Shown: positions 1-11,800 of the stretch, piece by piece
Numbering within the stretch: position 1 is the stretch's first letter
Layout of the letters: the number at the start of each line of letters is the position of its first letter
Source: Tridacna crocea
Lineage: Eukaryota; Mollusca; Bivalvia; Cardiida; Cardiidae
NCBI GenBank assembly: GCA_943736015.1
Contig: OX031070.1
Location: forward strand, 37,192,173-37,256,172
DNA: 64,000 nt
Reading direction: 5' to 3'
Translations under genes and position numbers: made by a program
The notes under the pieces: generated by a model
Seen by the model: only the letters and a program-made list of their open reading frames with translations
What the model was told of the DNA's origin: nothing
Database searches by the model: none

Positions 1-140
1 GTGCCTTTAACTACTATTGATGAGTTTGCAGCCTGTTTAAATGACGATTAGATGGCACAAAACATTACCAGCATTTTCTTTATGCTGTTACACTTTTTCT
101 AAAAATGATTAGAACTCTGAATAATGTGGTAAAGATGTGA
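1..140. repeat. Degenerate family A hairpin fragment
   Basis: Pieces of the family A element are recognisable (ACCAGCATTTTCT near 70 and TGTGGTAAAG near 127), but the palindrome is eroded and the left end lies outside the window. Confidence 0.35.
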
Positions 141-171
141 TTAGTTGGAATGTCTCTCGGGTGAAAAACAG

Positions 172-669
172 ATTACCCTTTTTCCAAAAGACAAAGTTTT
201 GGACTCATCCTCGGATACCCCGGGGTCTCCCTATTTGCTACGCTACATTGACCCTGGGACAATTGACTAATAAAACTTTGAATCAGCCGCCGAAAATCGA
301 TACGAAACGTCATAGCATACAGTCCACTCGCCCATCACAAAATGATGATGGAACTAATGAAAAGCCAGCATTCGGCCAGCGGTAAAGCGAGGGAAATTCA
401 ATTAATTGTCCCAGGGGTCGATGTAGCGTAGCAAATAGGGAGACCCCGGGGTATCCGAGGATGTTTTGGACTGGTCCAAATTCAAACCATCTGTGGACAA
501 CAAGCTAAATCTTGTTAATATGATGATTTCTGATTTTGATAGGGTAGAAAATATTGTGGGAAAAGGATAAAATGCTGGTTACCAGCATTTTCTCCTTTTC
601 TCACAATGTTTTCTACAGGCTTCTTTCTTAGCATTGTTAAAAGTCGGGATTGTGTGATAAAAGAGTTAA
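172..669. mobile_element. Family A hairpin element interrupted by a MITE
   Basis: A family A copy starts near TTACCCTTT at 175 and ends in GAGTTAA at 669. Its central palindrome (about 558-617) is well preserved. The left arm is split at 205/464 by the MITE listed separately; removing that insert and one copy of the 9-bp duplication restores a continuous family A arm. Confidence 0.7.
206..463. mobile_element. 258-bp MITE with ~60-bp inverted repeats and 9-bp target duplication
   Basis: The ends are inverted copies beginning CATCCTCGGATACCCCGGGG. The flanking duplication TTTTGGACT is at 197-205 and 464-472. A 9-bp duplication is typical of Mutator-like elements, but the superfamily is inferred. 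No transposase is encoded; the open frame at 137-385 runs through the insert and its host and is not credible. Confidence 0.75.
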
Positions 670-1286
670 TCAAGAAAATCCGGGTATCATACTACCTCCT
701 CACTCTGTGAATATCAAAACTTATTTATTTCGCATTTGAACATAATTTAATTTTTATTGTGAAATAAAAACACAACTTAATATTAATAAGAAAACACTGT
801 AGGTAAAGAAAAAAAATGCTGGTAACTGTCATTTTTTTAATTTTTAAGATTTTAAATTTTTAACTTTTTACTTTTAATTTTGCAAATGGTCAGTCACCAT
901 TACAACTTCTTAAAGTTTTTACCAGTACATATGCTGTTATGTGGGTGTACCAAATTTTCACAACACTCACCTACGGCACCAAATATTAGTTCAGGCACTT
1001 TTGCCAAAAGTTAAGATGTAGATCAGAAAATATGGTGAATATTGCCTTGTTTTGAAACAGTCCGCATTGCCAGACATTCAGAGACCAAACTGACTTGAAA
1101 TTTGTCATATCTCGGTAGCCTTACAGAGGTCATCTCTTTCATTTACTGATCATTCAGATTAATAACTGTTTCTGGTATTTCATGTATTTCCTTAGTATCT
1201 TACTTCTTGCAATGAAAGACTTCATTTATCAAAACTTCAACCTGCTATATGTTTTGTTTGTTTCTGTATCTTTTTTATAAAGACTT
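670..1286. other. AT-rich intergenic or downstream sequence
   Basis: No gene or intact repeat is recognised. A TTTTTAA-rich stretch lies at 830-890. The segment near 1059-1090 resembles sequence that flanks the small hairpin repeat at 40980, so part of it is old repeat. The missing last exon of the kinase gene could lie here or beyond the left edge, but I could not identify it. Confidence 0.3.
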
Positions 1287-1470
1287 TTAACTCTTTACCA
1301 CATGACAAATTCAAGACTTGTCTAAATTCACAATTCAGGATAAAATGATGGATGATGAGTTAGGAAATATTTCGGTAAAGTCAGAAAATGCTAATTACCA
1401 ATATTTTCACCTATACCCAAAATGTTATGAAAGTTGTTGATACTCCAGATTCAGTGGTGAATGGTTGATT
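1287..1470. repeat. Degenerate family A copy
   Basis: It starts TTAACTCTTTACCACATGAC. A decayed centre (AGAAAATGCTAATTACCAAT) is followed by a poorly preserved right end. Confidence 0.5.
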
Positions 1471-1556
1471 CCACATAATAAAAGCTAGTATCTGCTTACT
1501 TCTCTGTATAGATAACACATGCCGTTAAAATATATATGGAGTGTATTCCTACAGAA

Positions 1557-1848
1557 TCTTAACCCTTTACCTGGCAACAAAATGTTGGAAAAAGGAAAAT
1601 ACTGGTTACCACCATTTTCTTCTTTTCCCATAATATTTTCTAAAGGATTCTTTACCAGGGTCATAAAAACAAGGGATTCGGACCCAGTCAAGAATTTTGT
1701 CGTTTGGTAATGCCTGGGTTACCAGCATTTTTTCCACCCTTCCTAGAACGAATTTCCATTTTTGAGTTGCATTGACTTTGTTGTCTGCAAATGCTTTCAA
1801 TTCCAACCAGTTTAAAATTTTGTTGTTTGGTCTGGTCCATTTAACTTA
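1557..1848. repeat. Two merged family A fragments
   Basis: A left half starts TTAACCCTTTACC, and its palindrome is centred near 1605. It runs into a second right half ending TTGTTTGGTCTGG. Both are partial, suggesting insertion of one copy into or beside another followed by deletion. Confidence 0.5.
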
Positions 1849-2053
1849 TTACCACACCAAAATATTTGAACTTGTCCATATTGAAAACATTTGCATACGA
1901 CAACATAAATGTGAATCAACATTTGAAATTTGATTTGAAGAGGGTAGAAAAAGGACAAAATGCTGGTTACCAGCATTTCTACTTTTCCCACTATGTTTTC
2001 ATAATGCTTCTTTTTCAGGCTCATTAAAGTCAGGATTGTGTGGTAAAGAGATA
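1848..2053. mobile_element. Family A hairpin element
   Basis: It runs from TTAACTTATTACCACACC to GTGTGGTAAAGAG, with a palindrome near 1965. Its right end abuts the next copy in an inverted TCTCTTTACCACAC junction. Confidence 0.6.
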
Positions 2054-2273
2054 TCTCTTTACCACACAACAAAATTTTATACTTTACCAGATTGAATGCA
2101 TTTGCAGATGACAACATAAACATGACTCAAAAAATTATATTGTTTTTCGTAGTAAATGTTCTGGAAATAGGGGAAAATGCTGGTTACCAACAATTTCTAC
2201 TTTTCCTACTATGTTTTCAAAAAGCTTCTTTCTCAGTGCTATGAAAACCCGGGATTGTTTGTAAAAGACTTAA
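2050..2273. mobile_element. Family A hairpin element
   Basis: The left end is CTCTTTACCACACAAC and the right end AAAAGACTTAA. The centre AAAATGCTGGTTACCAACAA is partly decayed. Confidence 0.6.
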
Positions 2274-2284
2274 ATTTTGTTTTA

Positions 2285-2499
2285 GATTTAACTTTTTTTC
2301 ATATCCATCCGATCGAAAGCAAATGAAGACAACATAATAAACTTAGCTCAAATGATGATTTCTGTATTTCATAGAGTAGAAGACATAGAGGGAAATAGAG
2401 AAAATACTGATAACCAACATTTTCTCCTTCCCACAATGTTTTCCAAAGCCCTTATTCTGCGAGGCCATCAGAAATTTGGATAGTGTGGTAAAGGGTTAA
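2285..2499. mobile_element. Family A hairpin element
   Basis: It ends GTGTGGTAAAGGGTTAA. The body is diverged, with the left end TTTAACTTTTTTTC. Confidence 0.5.
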
Positions 2500-2666
2500 G
2501 TTTTTCTTATCAAAATCGATGCATTAAAAATTGACAAGCAGAACAATATTAGCAAAGGACTAAAAAGCTCTCGTAACAAAGAAAAATTCACATGCAAACT
2601 CTAAAACAAGCTATCCACAGAGTAAGGAGTGACTAGTTATACGTTCACACCAACTTTTTTTTTTAC

Positions 2667-2813
2667 CAGAGATATCAGGGTTGGATGAATAAATAACGAA
2701 GCTCTGACATCTATCGTCGGAACTACAGAAAGTCTTTGCTTCGTCAATGCTATGTATCGTTAAAACGCAACCCCAGCTTACACGAGATCGAGTGCAAAAG
2801 TAGTCATAAAGTC
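2667..2813 (-). CDS. VLK-like kinase gene, cysteine-rich C-terminal exon
   Basis: 147 bp between acceptor CCGTTGTAG and donor GTAAAA, phase 1 to phase 1. The translation contains YDYFCTRSRVSWGCVLTIHS, then EAKTFCSSDDRCQSFVIYSS, matching in order and cysteine spacing the PKDCC tail (YRCWPSYHHGSC, then CESHAQCRAFVV). A further short exon should complete the protein; none was found in 1-2666. Confidence 0.82.
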
Positions 2814-5800
2814 CTACAACGGAAAAACATTTAAAACATCGTTATTAATGTTACAATATTTGTAATAAGACACTAAAACTAGATTTCAGTATTAGAACCG
2901 ACCTTAATAACCATTGAACACTAACACTTTACCACACAGTCCCGACTTTTAACGATCTTGAGAAAGAAGCCTTTTGAAAACATTGTGGGAAAAGGAGAAA
3001 ATGCTGGTAACCAGCATTTTCTCCTTTTCCCACAATGTTTTCTACCCTATCAAAGACAAATTCCATCATTCCAGCAGCATCTAAATTGTGCCTTGAATTT
3101 GGACAGGTCTAGATTTTTATTGTGTGGTAAAGAGTTAAAAGGAAAAATTACATATACAAGCCCTGCTCTGTGAAAAGGGGACTAGATGAATCTGCAAAAA
3201 AAAAGTATTGATCCAGGTTAGCCAGTTCGCATGACCTAGGCCAAAACTTTTTCACTGATGGTCAATTTTCTGTCTGTCAAAAGACCAATCTATACTACTC
3301 AAAATTTGCTAGGGATCACCCTAAAAGATTCACTCTAAATATATATGTGGCATGTATCACGTATGGTTTTACAATAAGTTACATTGCTGCACTGACCAAT
3401 AAAATGACCGGTGGAAATGGATCTTTAAGCCTTTACCTCACAATGCCGAGTGTTAAAGACACTGAGAAAGAAGCCTTTGGAAAACATTGTTGGAAAAGGA
3501 GAAAATGCTGGTATCCAGCATTTTCTCCTTTTTCAACAATGTTTTCTACCCTATTACAGACAGCACAGTGCATGTTGCATTTAATTTTTGGTCAGCAAAT
3601 GCTTTCAACTTGGACAAATCTAGAGTTTTACTGTATGGTAAAGAGTTTATGCAAAACTGTTGTAACTTATAAACCCATACAGAAATATGCAAGTGATCCC
3701 TATCAAAATTTGAGTAGTATACTTCTACATTCAGTTGGTTGTTTGACAAAACAGACTTTATGGACCAGTCTACCCCACGATTAAGTTGGTTGATACAAAA
3801 AACATGGGTATTATGAATCTCTAAGTATGTGATGGCCTGCTTGGTACCACAGATTTCAGATATGCCTACAGCCCCATTTTGCCAGAGTTAAAGTTATACT
3901 TTAACTTCAAAACATTGTGAAGAGGGCTTAATTTTTAAACAGATGGAATAATTTAAATTTAATATAAAAAACAACAACATAAATTGCAAGCAAATCGCAG
4001 ATGAAAAATTTAGTATGGCTTCTAAAATTACCAGAAAGAAAGCATTGCCGAAAACAAGAGAATAAAAAAATGGTTACAATCATTTTATCCTTTTCTCATG
4101 GATTTTTTTCACCCTTTCCCAAACAACAAATTTTGGACCCTTCCAAACCGAAAGAGTTTGCAGACGACAATTTTAGATTTGGAGGAAATTGCAGAAAGTT
4201 CTCAAAAAGGGTAGAAAAGACTGTGGGAAAAGGAGAAATTGCTCGTTACCAGCAATTTCTCCTTTTCCTACAGTGTTTTCAAAGACTTTTACTGCAGACA
4301 CGTAAAAAATAGGGCTTGTTGGGAAAGGGTTAAAAGTGTTCTTCCTCAACATTTTGAAAGCATTTGCAGATGGCATACAAAAATGTAGAAATCTGGCTTT
4401 TAAAAAGTTGAAAACACAGTGTGGAAAAAGGAGAAAATGATGGTAACCAGCATTTTCTCCTTTTCCCACAATGGTTCCAATGGCCATCTTCCCCAAGCAT
4501 TATAAACACAATCATTTGGCAAAAAATTTAGAGTTTATACAGGTGCAAAAAGCCGGTTAACCCCAATTAAAGCAAATTCCTACGCAAAAAGAGTGATCAC
4601 ACAAAGTGAAATAGTTTATCAAAGCTTCTTTGCAATGAACATCTAAACCCTGCCCCAACAATAAAAAAAAGAATTTAAAAAGAATAAATAAAATAAATAA
4701 AATAAATAATCAAAGATTTATTACAATTATTATAATATAAAAAACGTTAAATTGTCATATGTTGATTTTTTTTTAAAATTAAATTATGATTTTTTTCATT
4801 TAGCAGAAAACAAAATGCTTCTCCTATATTTCCAGGATGTTAGTTTGAGACAGAAACTTTCTCTAACAATGCTGAACTCTTTATCAAACGACAAAATTGT
4901 AGACTGGCCCAAATTGAAAGCATTTGCAGACGACAAAATAAATGTTACTGAAAAATTAAACTTGGTTTGGGAAGGGTAGAAAACATTGTGGGAAAAGGAG
5001 AAAATGCTTTTACCAGCATTTTCTCCTTTTCCCTCAATGTTTTCAAAAGGCTTCTTTCTCTGAGTAGTGCAGGTCATTAAATTTGCAAAAGATTTATGTT
5101 TCATAACCCCTTTCCAATCAACAGATGTTAAGACTTATATAAATATATAAAAAAAAAAAAAAATATGCAGACAATAAATTCAAACTAGATTAAAATGAGC
5201 TTAAACTCTAAGATAAGATAGAAAGCATTGTGGGAAAAGGAGAAAATGCTGGTTACCTTCATTTTCTCCTTCTTCCAAATGTTTTCAAAAGCCTTATTTC
5301 CCAGGGTCATAAAAACCAGGGATAGTTTGGTAAAGGGTTAAATAATGCTGAAATATGTTAGTTCTATGCTTATTTCGCTACATTATTGAATACACACACA
5401 GATGGCAAAGTCTTAACCCATTACCAAACGACACTATTTTAGACTGGTCCAAATTGAAAGCATTTGCAGACGACAAAATAAAAGTGACTGAAAATTTGAA
5501 AAAATTTTTGTGAAAGGTAGAAAACATTGTGGGAATAGTAGAAAATGCTGGTTACCACCATTTTCTCCTTTTCCGACAATTTTTGCTAAAGGCTTCTTTC
5601 TCAGGGGCGTCAAAAGTAGGGACTTTGTGGTAATGGGTTAAGGAAATATGCATCCACAGACAGCGTAGATGAGTAAGTAAACGAAATATTTACCTGGGTA
5701 GTTGGCGTCATTTTGTCGTATATACTCGTCCAGTTCCTTCCTGACAGGCAGATCTTTGTTCTACGGGAAAAAGGAAAAAGCAAGTCTTTGCAAAACAACA

Positions 5801-8800
5801 TTATCTCCTTTTCGAAAAATTTCTTTTTTCCCATTTCTGAATTATGAATTGATTTAACTCTCTACCAAACGACAAAATTTTGGACTAGGCCAAATTGAAA
5901 GCATTTGCAGGCGACAAAATAAAGGTGAATCAAAAATTATATTTTGTATTGGAAAGGGTAGAAAACATTGTGGGAAAAGGAGAAAATGCTGGTTACCAGC
6001 ATTTTCTCCTTTTCCCACAATGTTTTCAAAGGCTTTCTTTCTCAGGGTTGTGAAAAAAAAATCGGATTGTGTGGTAAAGAGTTAAGCTAGATTTACAGAG
6101 CCATCTATGTTTTCTTTCAAATAGAACTAGTCTAAGAATTCTACCATATGCTTTGTTAGAGTTAACCCTTTACCACACAATGATGACTTTTAGCAACTCT
6201 CGGGAAGAGGCCTTTTGAAAACATTGTTGAAAAAGGAGAAAATGCTGGTAACCAGCATTTTCTCCTTTTCCAACAATGTTTTCTATCCTTTCAGAAACAA
6301 ATTGAACTGTTTGAGACATGCAGAATTTGTTATCTGCAAATGCTTTGAGTTTGGGCTGGTCTAAAATTTCCTTATGTGGTAATGGGTTAACTCTCTAAAA
6401 CACAATCCAAAGTTATAAGGACACTGAGGGAAAGCCATTTCAATCATTGTGGATAAATGAAACAAGAGGGCCAAGATGGCCCTGGATCGCTCACCTGAAT
6501 TTTTGAGATGACCATAGTCTATTTTTCTTTTGAGGTACTGAAACATTGGAACCAAATTTATAATTTTGCCAAGCAATTTTCAAAAGGTCACCTGTAAAAG
6601 TCATTTCGAAATCTGACCATCAGTTTCAAAAAGAAGAATTTTTAAGAATTCTTCATTTCTGTATAAGAGCAAGTAGCCCCCATCCACGAGAGCCATGTTT
6701 CTTGATGGATCAAAATTTACGAACAAGTTTTGAAAAGGGTCACCCAAGGAACATCTCTCTGAAATTATTTCAAAATCTGACCAGGGGTTTCAGAGAAAGA
6801 GAATTTTAAAGAATTTCATCATGTCCGTATAGTGCAAGTAGCCCCCATTCACAAGAGCCATGTTTCTTGATGGATCAAAATTATATGTACAGCTTTTGGA
6901 AAGGGTCACCCAAGGAACATCTCTGTCAGATTATTTTGAAATCTGACCACGGGTTTCAGAGAAGAAGAATTTTCAAGAATTTCTTCATTTCCATATAGTG
7001 CAAGTAGCCCCCATTCACTAGAGCCATGTTTCTTGGCCAATCAAAATTTTGCGAACAATTTTAGAAAAGGGTCACCCAAGGAACATCTCTGTGAAATTAT
7101 TTCAAAATATGTCCAGCCATTTCAGAGAAGAAGAATTTTCAAGAATTTCTTTATTTCTGTATAGTGCACATAGCCCCCATTCACCAGAGTCATGTTTCTT
7201 GACCAATCAAAATTTCGCGAACAATTTTTGAAAAGGGTAACCCAAGGAACAAGTCTGTGAAATTATTTCAAAATCTAACCAGCTGTTTCAGAGAAGAAGA
7301 ATTTTTAAGAATTTCTTCATTTCTGTATAATGCAAGAAGCCTCCATTCACCAGAGCCATGTTTCTTGACCAATCAAAATTTCGCGAACAATTTTTTAAAA
7401 GGGTCACCCAAGGAACAACTCTGTCAAATTATTTCAAAATCTGACCAGCGGTTTCAGAGAAGAAGAATTTTTAAGAATTCCTTCATTTTTGTATAGTGCA
7501 AGAAGCCCCCATTCACCAGAGCCACATTTTTTGACAGATCAAAATTTCACGAACAATTTTTGAAAAGGGTCACCCAAGGAATATATCTGTGAAATTATTT
7601 CAAAATCCGACCAGCGGTTTCTGAGGAGAAGATTTTTAAAGAATTCCTTCATTTCTGTATAGTGCAAGAAGCCCCCATTCACCAGAGCCACATTTTTTGA
7701 CGAATCAAAATTTCACGAACAATTTTTGAAAAGGGTCACCCAAGGAACATATCTGTGAAATTATTTCAAAATCCAACCAGCAGTTTCAGAGGAGAAGATT
7801 TTTAAAGAATTTGCTAAAAAATTCCATTTCGTTGCCATGGCAACCAGAGTTTTTGATGGAATCAAATTCTGTGAACAATTTTTAAAGAGGACCTCCCAAG
7901 GAACATTCCTGCCAAGTTTGGTCCAAATCCGCCCAGCGGTTTAGGAGGAGTTGATGTTTAAAGAATTGTTGACGACGGACGACGGACACCTGGTGATCCT
8001 AAAAGCTCCCCTTGAGCATGTTGTGCTCAGGTGAGCTAAAAATGCTGGTAGTCAGCACTTTCTGTTTTAATTTTACACCATATTTTCAACTCTGTAATAG
8101 AACTTATGTTCATTTGTACCAATTTTACTTTGTCCTCTGCGCATGTTCCAAATTTGGAAGAGTGCAAAGTTTGCTGTTTGGGTAAGTATTTCTATCTTCA
8201 TGTTTGGCTGAATCCTTTTTTGTTTTAATCAGTGCCAATTTCTACGATTTAAATATATAATTATCTTCTCTGTAACATGTGTCTGTCTGTCTTTGCCTGT
8301 AAATTGCCCCTCACAACTATAAGTAACCTTAACGTAGTGGACCCGTAATAGAAAACATCTATTTCTACTATATTATTATCCTATAAAATTTGCTAAGATT
8401 TAAAATAAGTATTATTGTACTGCTTTCACCAAACCTCTTTTTCATTTTTGTCCTTCCTGGAATTATCATTTATAAATCTAAAACCACTATATTCTCATAA
8501 TAAAGAGATGTGATAATTACCTCCCTTTTCTGGAAACTAACAAAAGTATCAACAAATAATTTGAAGATAGACATCAAAGGAATTTCTGGTCGGTTAACAA
8601 TGTGCAAAAGTAATATATCTGTGTAAATCTGTCTTTATCAACTGTCAAGAAATTTTAAGCTGTGCTGCACTAGAAGTATTACGGGTCCACTACCTTAAGG
8701 CAAGTGTAGACCAAGATCAGAGTGCACAACTATAGTTTAATCTCTTATCTATTAGTTCAATTTCAAGTAGGTTGACCACAGTGGTATCGTTTGAAATATG

Positions 8801-11800
8801 CTAATGAAATGGTGTCTGTGGTCGTGAGGTAGAGCGTCTGCCTCATAACTAAAAGATCCGTGAGTTCGATTCCCGGGAGCGGGTGTCAACTTTGGGATTT
8901 TTCATTGACCCACACATTCGGCGTGAGTACTGGTGTAGTTCCCAGGAAGCAGAATCGCGAGAGATTAGTATAAGTTGTCAGAACTTGTTTCTCAATCAAT
9001 GTGAAATAAATATGTTTGAACTAACCTCTGATCTACATAGCCCCCTTCGGTTGCCCGGAAAATTATAGACAAAAAGAGCCTTGAGATTGTTATTATATGA
9101 TTTTTTTTTCCAAAGTTTGAAAATACTCTTTGGTTTATTTGGTCCTCTAAATTTCAGGCCATAGTGAAACTGCAAGAGAAATAAATACTAACCTCTTCAA
9201 AATTGTTTCTATCTATTGATGGTTTTGGGGTCGAATGATTTCTTTGCCATTTTGAATTTCCCCGCTTGTCACCAAAGTGCATGTTGTCTTTGTTCCACAT
9301 CTTGTTGATGTTATTGATTGCCTCATCCCTCTTCATATTTGAATCGAGATTTTTGTTGTGATCTGATATCTGGTTGTTCGGGATATCTTGATCTCGCATC
9401 TCTTGGTTTCCCACATAAACAACAGAATCTGAGAATGAAAGGTAAGTCAAAATGTCCTTACTCTTTATCAAGTAAGAACGAGTTAGATTTATGAGCCTTA
9501 ACCCATTACCAAACAACAATTTTTTAGACTGGTCAAAATTGAAAGCAATTGCAGACGACAAAATAAAAATGAATGAAAATTTGAAATCTGTTTTGTAAAG
9601 GGTAGAAAACATTGTGGGAAAAGGAGAAAATGCTGGTTACCAGCATTTTCTTCTTTTCCCACAATGTTTTCTAAAGGTTTCTTTCTCAGGGGCGTCAAAA
9701 GTAGGGATTGTGTGGTTAACTCTTTACCATACAATGACAACTTTCAACAGCCGTGAGGAAGAAGCCTTTGGAAAAAATTGTGGGAAAAGGAGAAAATGCT
9801 GGTAACCAATGTTTCCTTCCCTTCCTAAAACAAATTTCAGTTCTTTAATTACATTTATTTTGTCATCTGCAAATGCTTTCAATTTGGACCAGTCTAAAAG
9901 TTTTTCGCATGGTAAAGAGTTAACTCTTTACCAAACAGTCCCAACTTTTATCAACTCTGAAAGAGAAGGCTTTTCAATACATAGGGAGAAAAAGGAGAAA
10001 ATGCTGGTTATCAGCATTTTCTCCTTTACTCACTGTTTTCTATCCTATCAGAGACAGAAATTGTAATTTAAGTAACATCAAATTTTAATAAAGTTCCTCC
10101 CAGAAAGGGTTAAAAGCATGAAATAAATAGAATAGTTTTTTTTTCTTTGTGAAAGATCAAAATGGATTTCATCAAGTGAACACCATCAGTAATATTTTCA
10201 CTCATGGCTGCACCACCCATGAAAATATTACCGACAGTGTTTACTTAATGAACTAAATCTCGATCTTTCACCAAAAATCAAAGCATTGAGAATGCTAAGT
10301 GGTATCTGTCAAGGAAACCCATTGTGTGGAATTAATAGTTTGAAAGAAAAAGAGACATACTGTTCAAATATTGGCTTAAAAGTCAACCCACTAAACAAAT
10401 GAATACCTTTTTGGTTGAAGGGAGAGTACTCATGTAACTAAAAAATATAAAATTTAAATATCTTTACCCTTTTACATTAAATTTCCAACAATTAAATTTA
10501 CAATCAATTACTTCGATCTATAAATATAATTCATGAGCAATCAGATGGAATAGTGCGAAAATCATAGGACGAACAAGCCATGGAACGAATTTGTTTTGGA
10601 ACGAAGAAGCCCAGGGTCAGTTGGCAAATTTGTATCATTGCACAAATAATAAGGCTATGAGCGAGAGAAGCTATTTTTCTATCAAAAATAAGTATCTCAA
10701 TGATCAATGGCTTCACTCAATGTATTTCAATATGCCATTTCAAATTACATATCTGAGTGCCACTGAAAAACTCATTTGCCAGAGAAAAAATGAGTTTAAC
10801 AGGGTTTATTTCCTTTGGCGTTGCACAAAATAAGATACATGGTTATCCAAATTCAATATTGAACTCTTAGTGGTATTGTCTTCGACAAATACCACAAAAA
10901 CCAAATATCCTGTGTATCAACAAAATTCATTTGGTCTAACAACCAATTGAATCTAGGGGTAGCATGGTCCTTAGAAATGTAGAAAACTTACAAATTACAA
11001 AAAATATTGACATTTGTCACTGAAGGTTGATTTAACTCTTTACCACACGAGAAAATTTTAGACTGGTCCAAATTGAAAGGATTTGTAGACGACAAAATAA
11101 AGATTACTGAAAAATTGAAATTTGTTCTGGGAAGGGTAGAAAACATTGTGGGAATAGGAGAAAATGCTGGTTACCAGCATTTTCTCCTTTTCCCACAATG
11201 TTTTCTAGAGGCTTCTTTCTCGGGGGCGTCAAAAGTAGGGATTGTGTGGTAATGGGTTAACCCTTCACCAAACAATCCCTGATTTTTACGACCCTGAGAT
11301 AGAAGACTTTTGAAAATATTGTGGGAAAAGGAGAAAATGCTGGCAACCAGCATTTTCTCCTTTTCCCACAATATTTTCTATCCTGCTGGAGACAAATTTC
11401 AATTTCTGAGTTACATTCATTTTGTCATCTGCAAGTGCTTTCATTTTGGATCAGTTTAAAATCTTGTCGTTTGGTAAAGAGTTAAGAATGGTGGAAAACA
11501 TTGTGAGATATGAAGAAAATACTGTTTATCAGCATTTTCTCCGTTTCCAATATAGTTTTCAAAATATTTCATTTGCAGGATCATTCAAAGTCCAGACTGT
11601 GTGGTGAAGGCTTAACTTCTTTACCAAACAACAAAAATTTAGACTGGTTCAAATAAATAAAGCATTTGCAGACAACAAAATAAAGGTGACTGAAAAATTC
11701 AAATTTGTTCTGGAAAGGGTAGAAAACACTGTGGGAAAAGGAGAAAATGCTGGTTACCAGCATTTTCTCCTTTTCCTACAGTGTTTTCAAAAGGCTTCTT

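Noticed and set aside
3347-3784. Open frames of 60-150 codons across hairpin repeats
   Set aside because: They translate the palindrome (peptides such as GKGENAGYQHFLLFPQCF recur in many places) and have no start context or family.
8831-8886. Functional tRNA gene
   Set aside because: Only the boxes are kept; no complete cloverleaf was found by eye and a SINE body follows.
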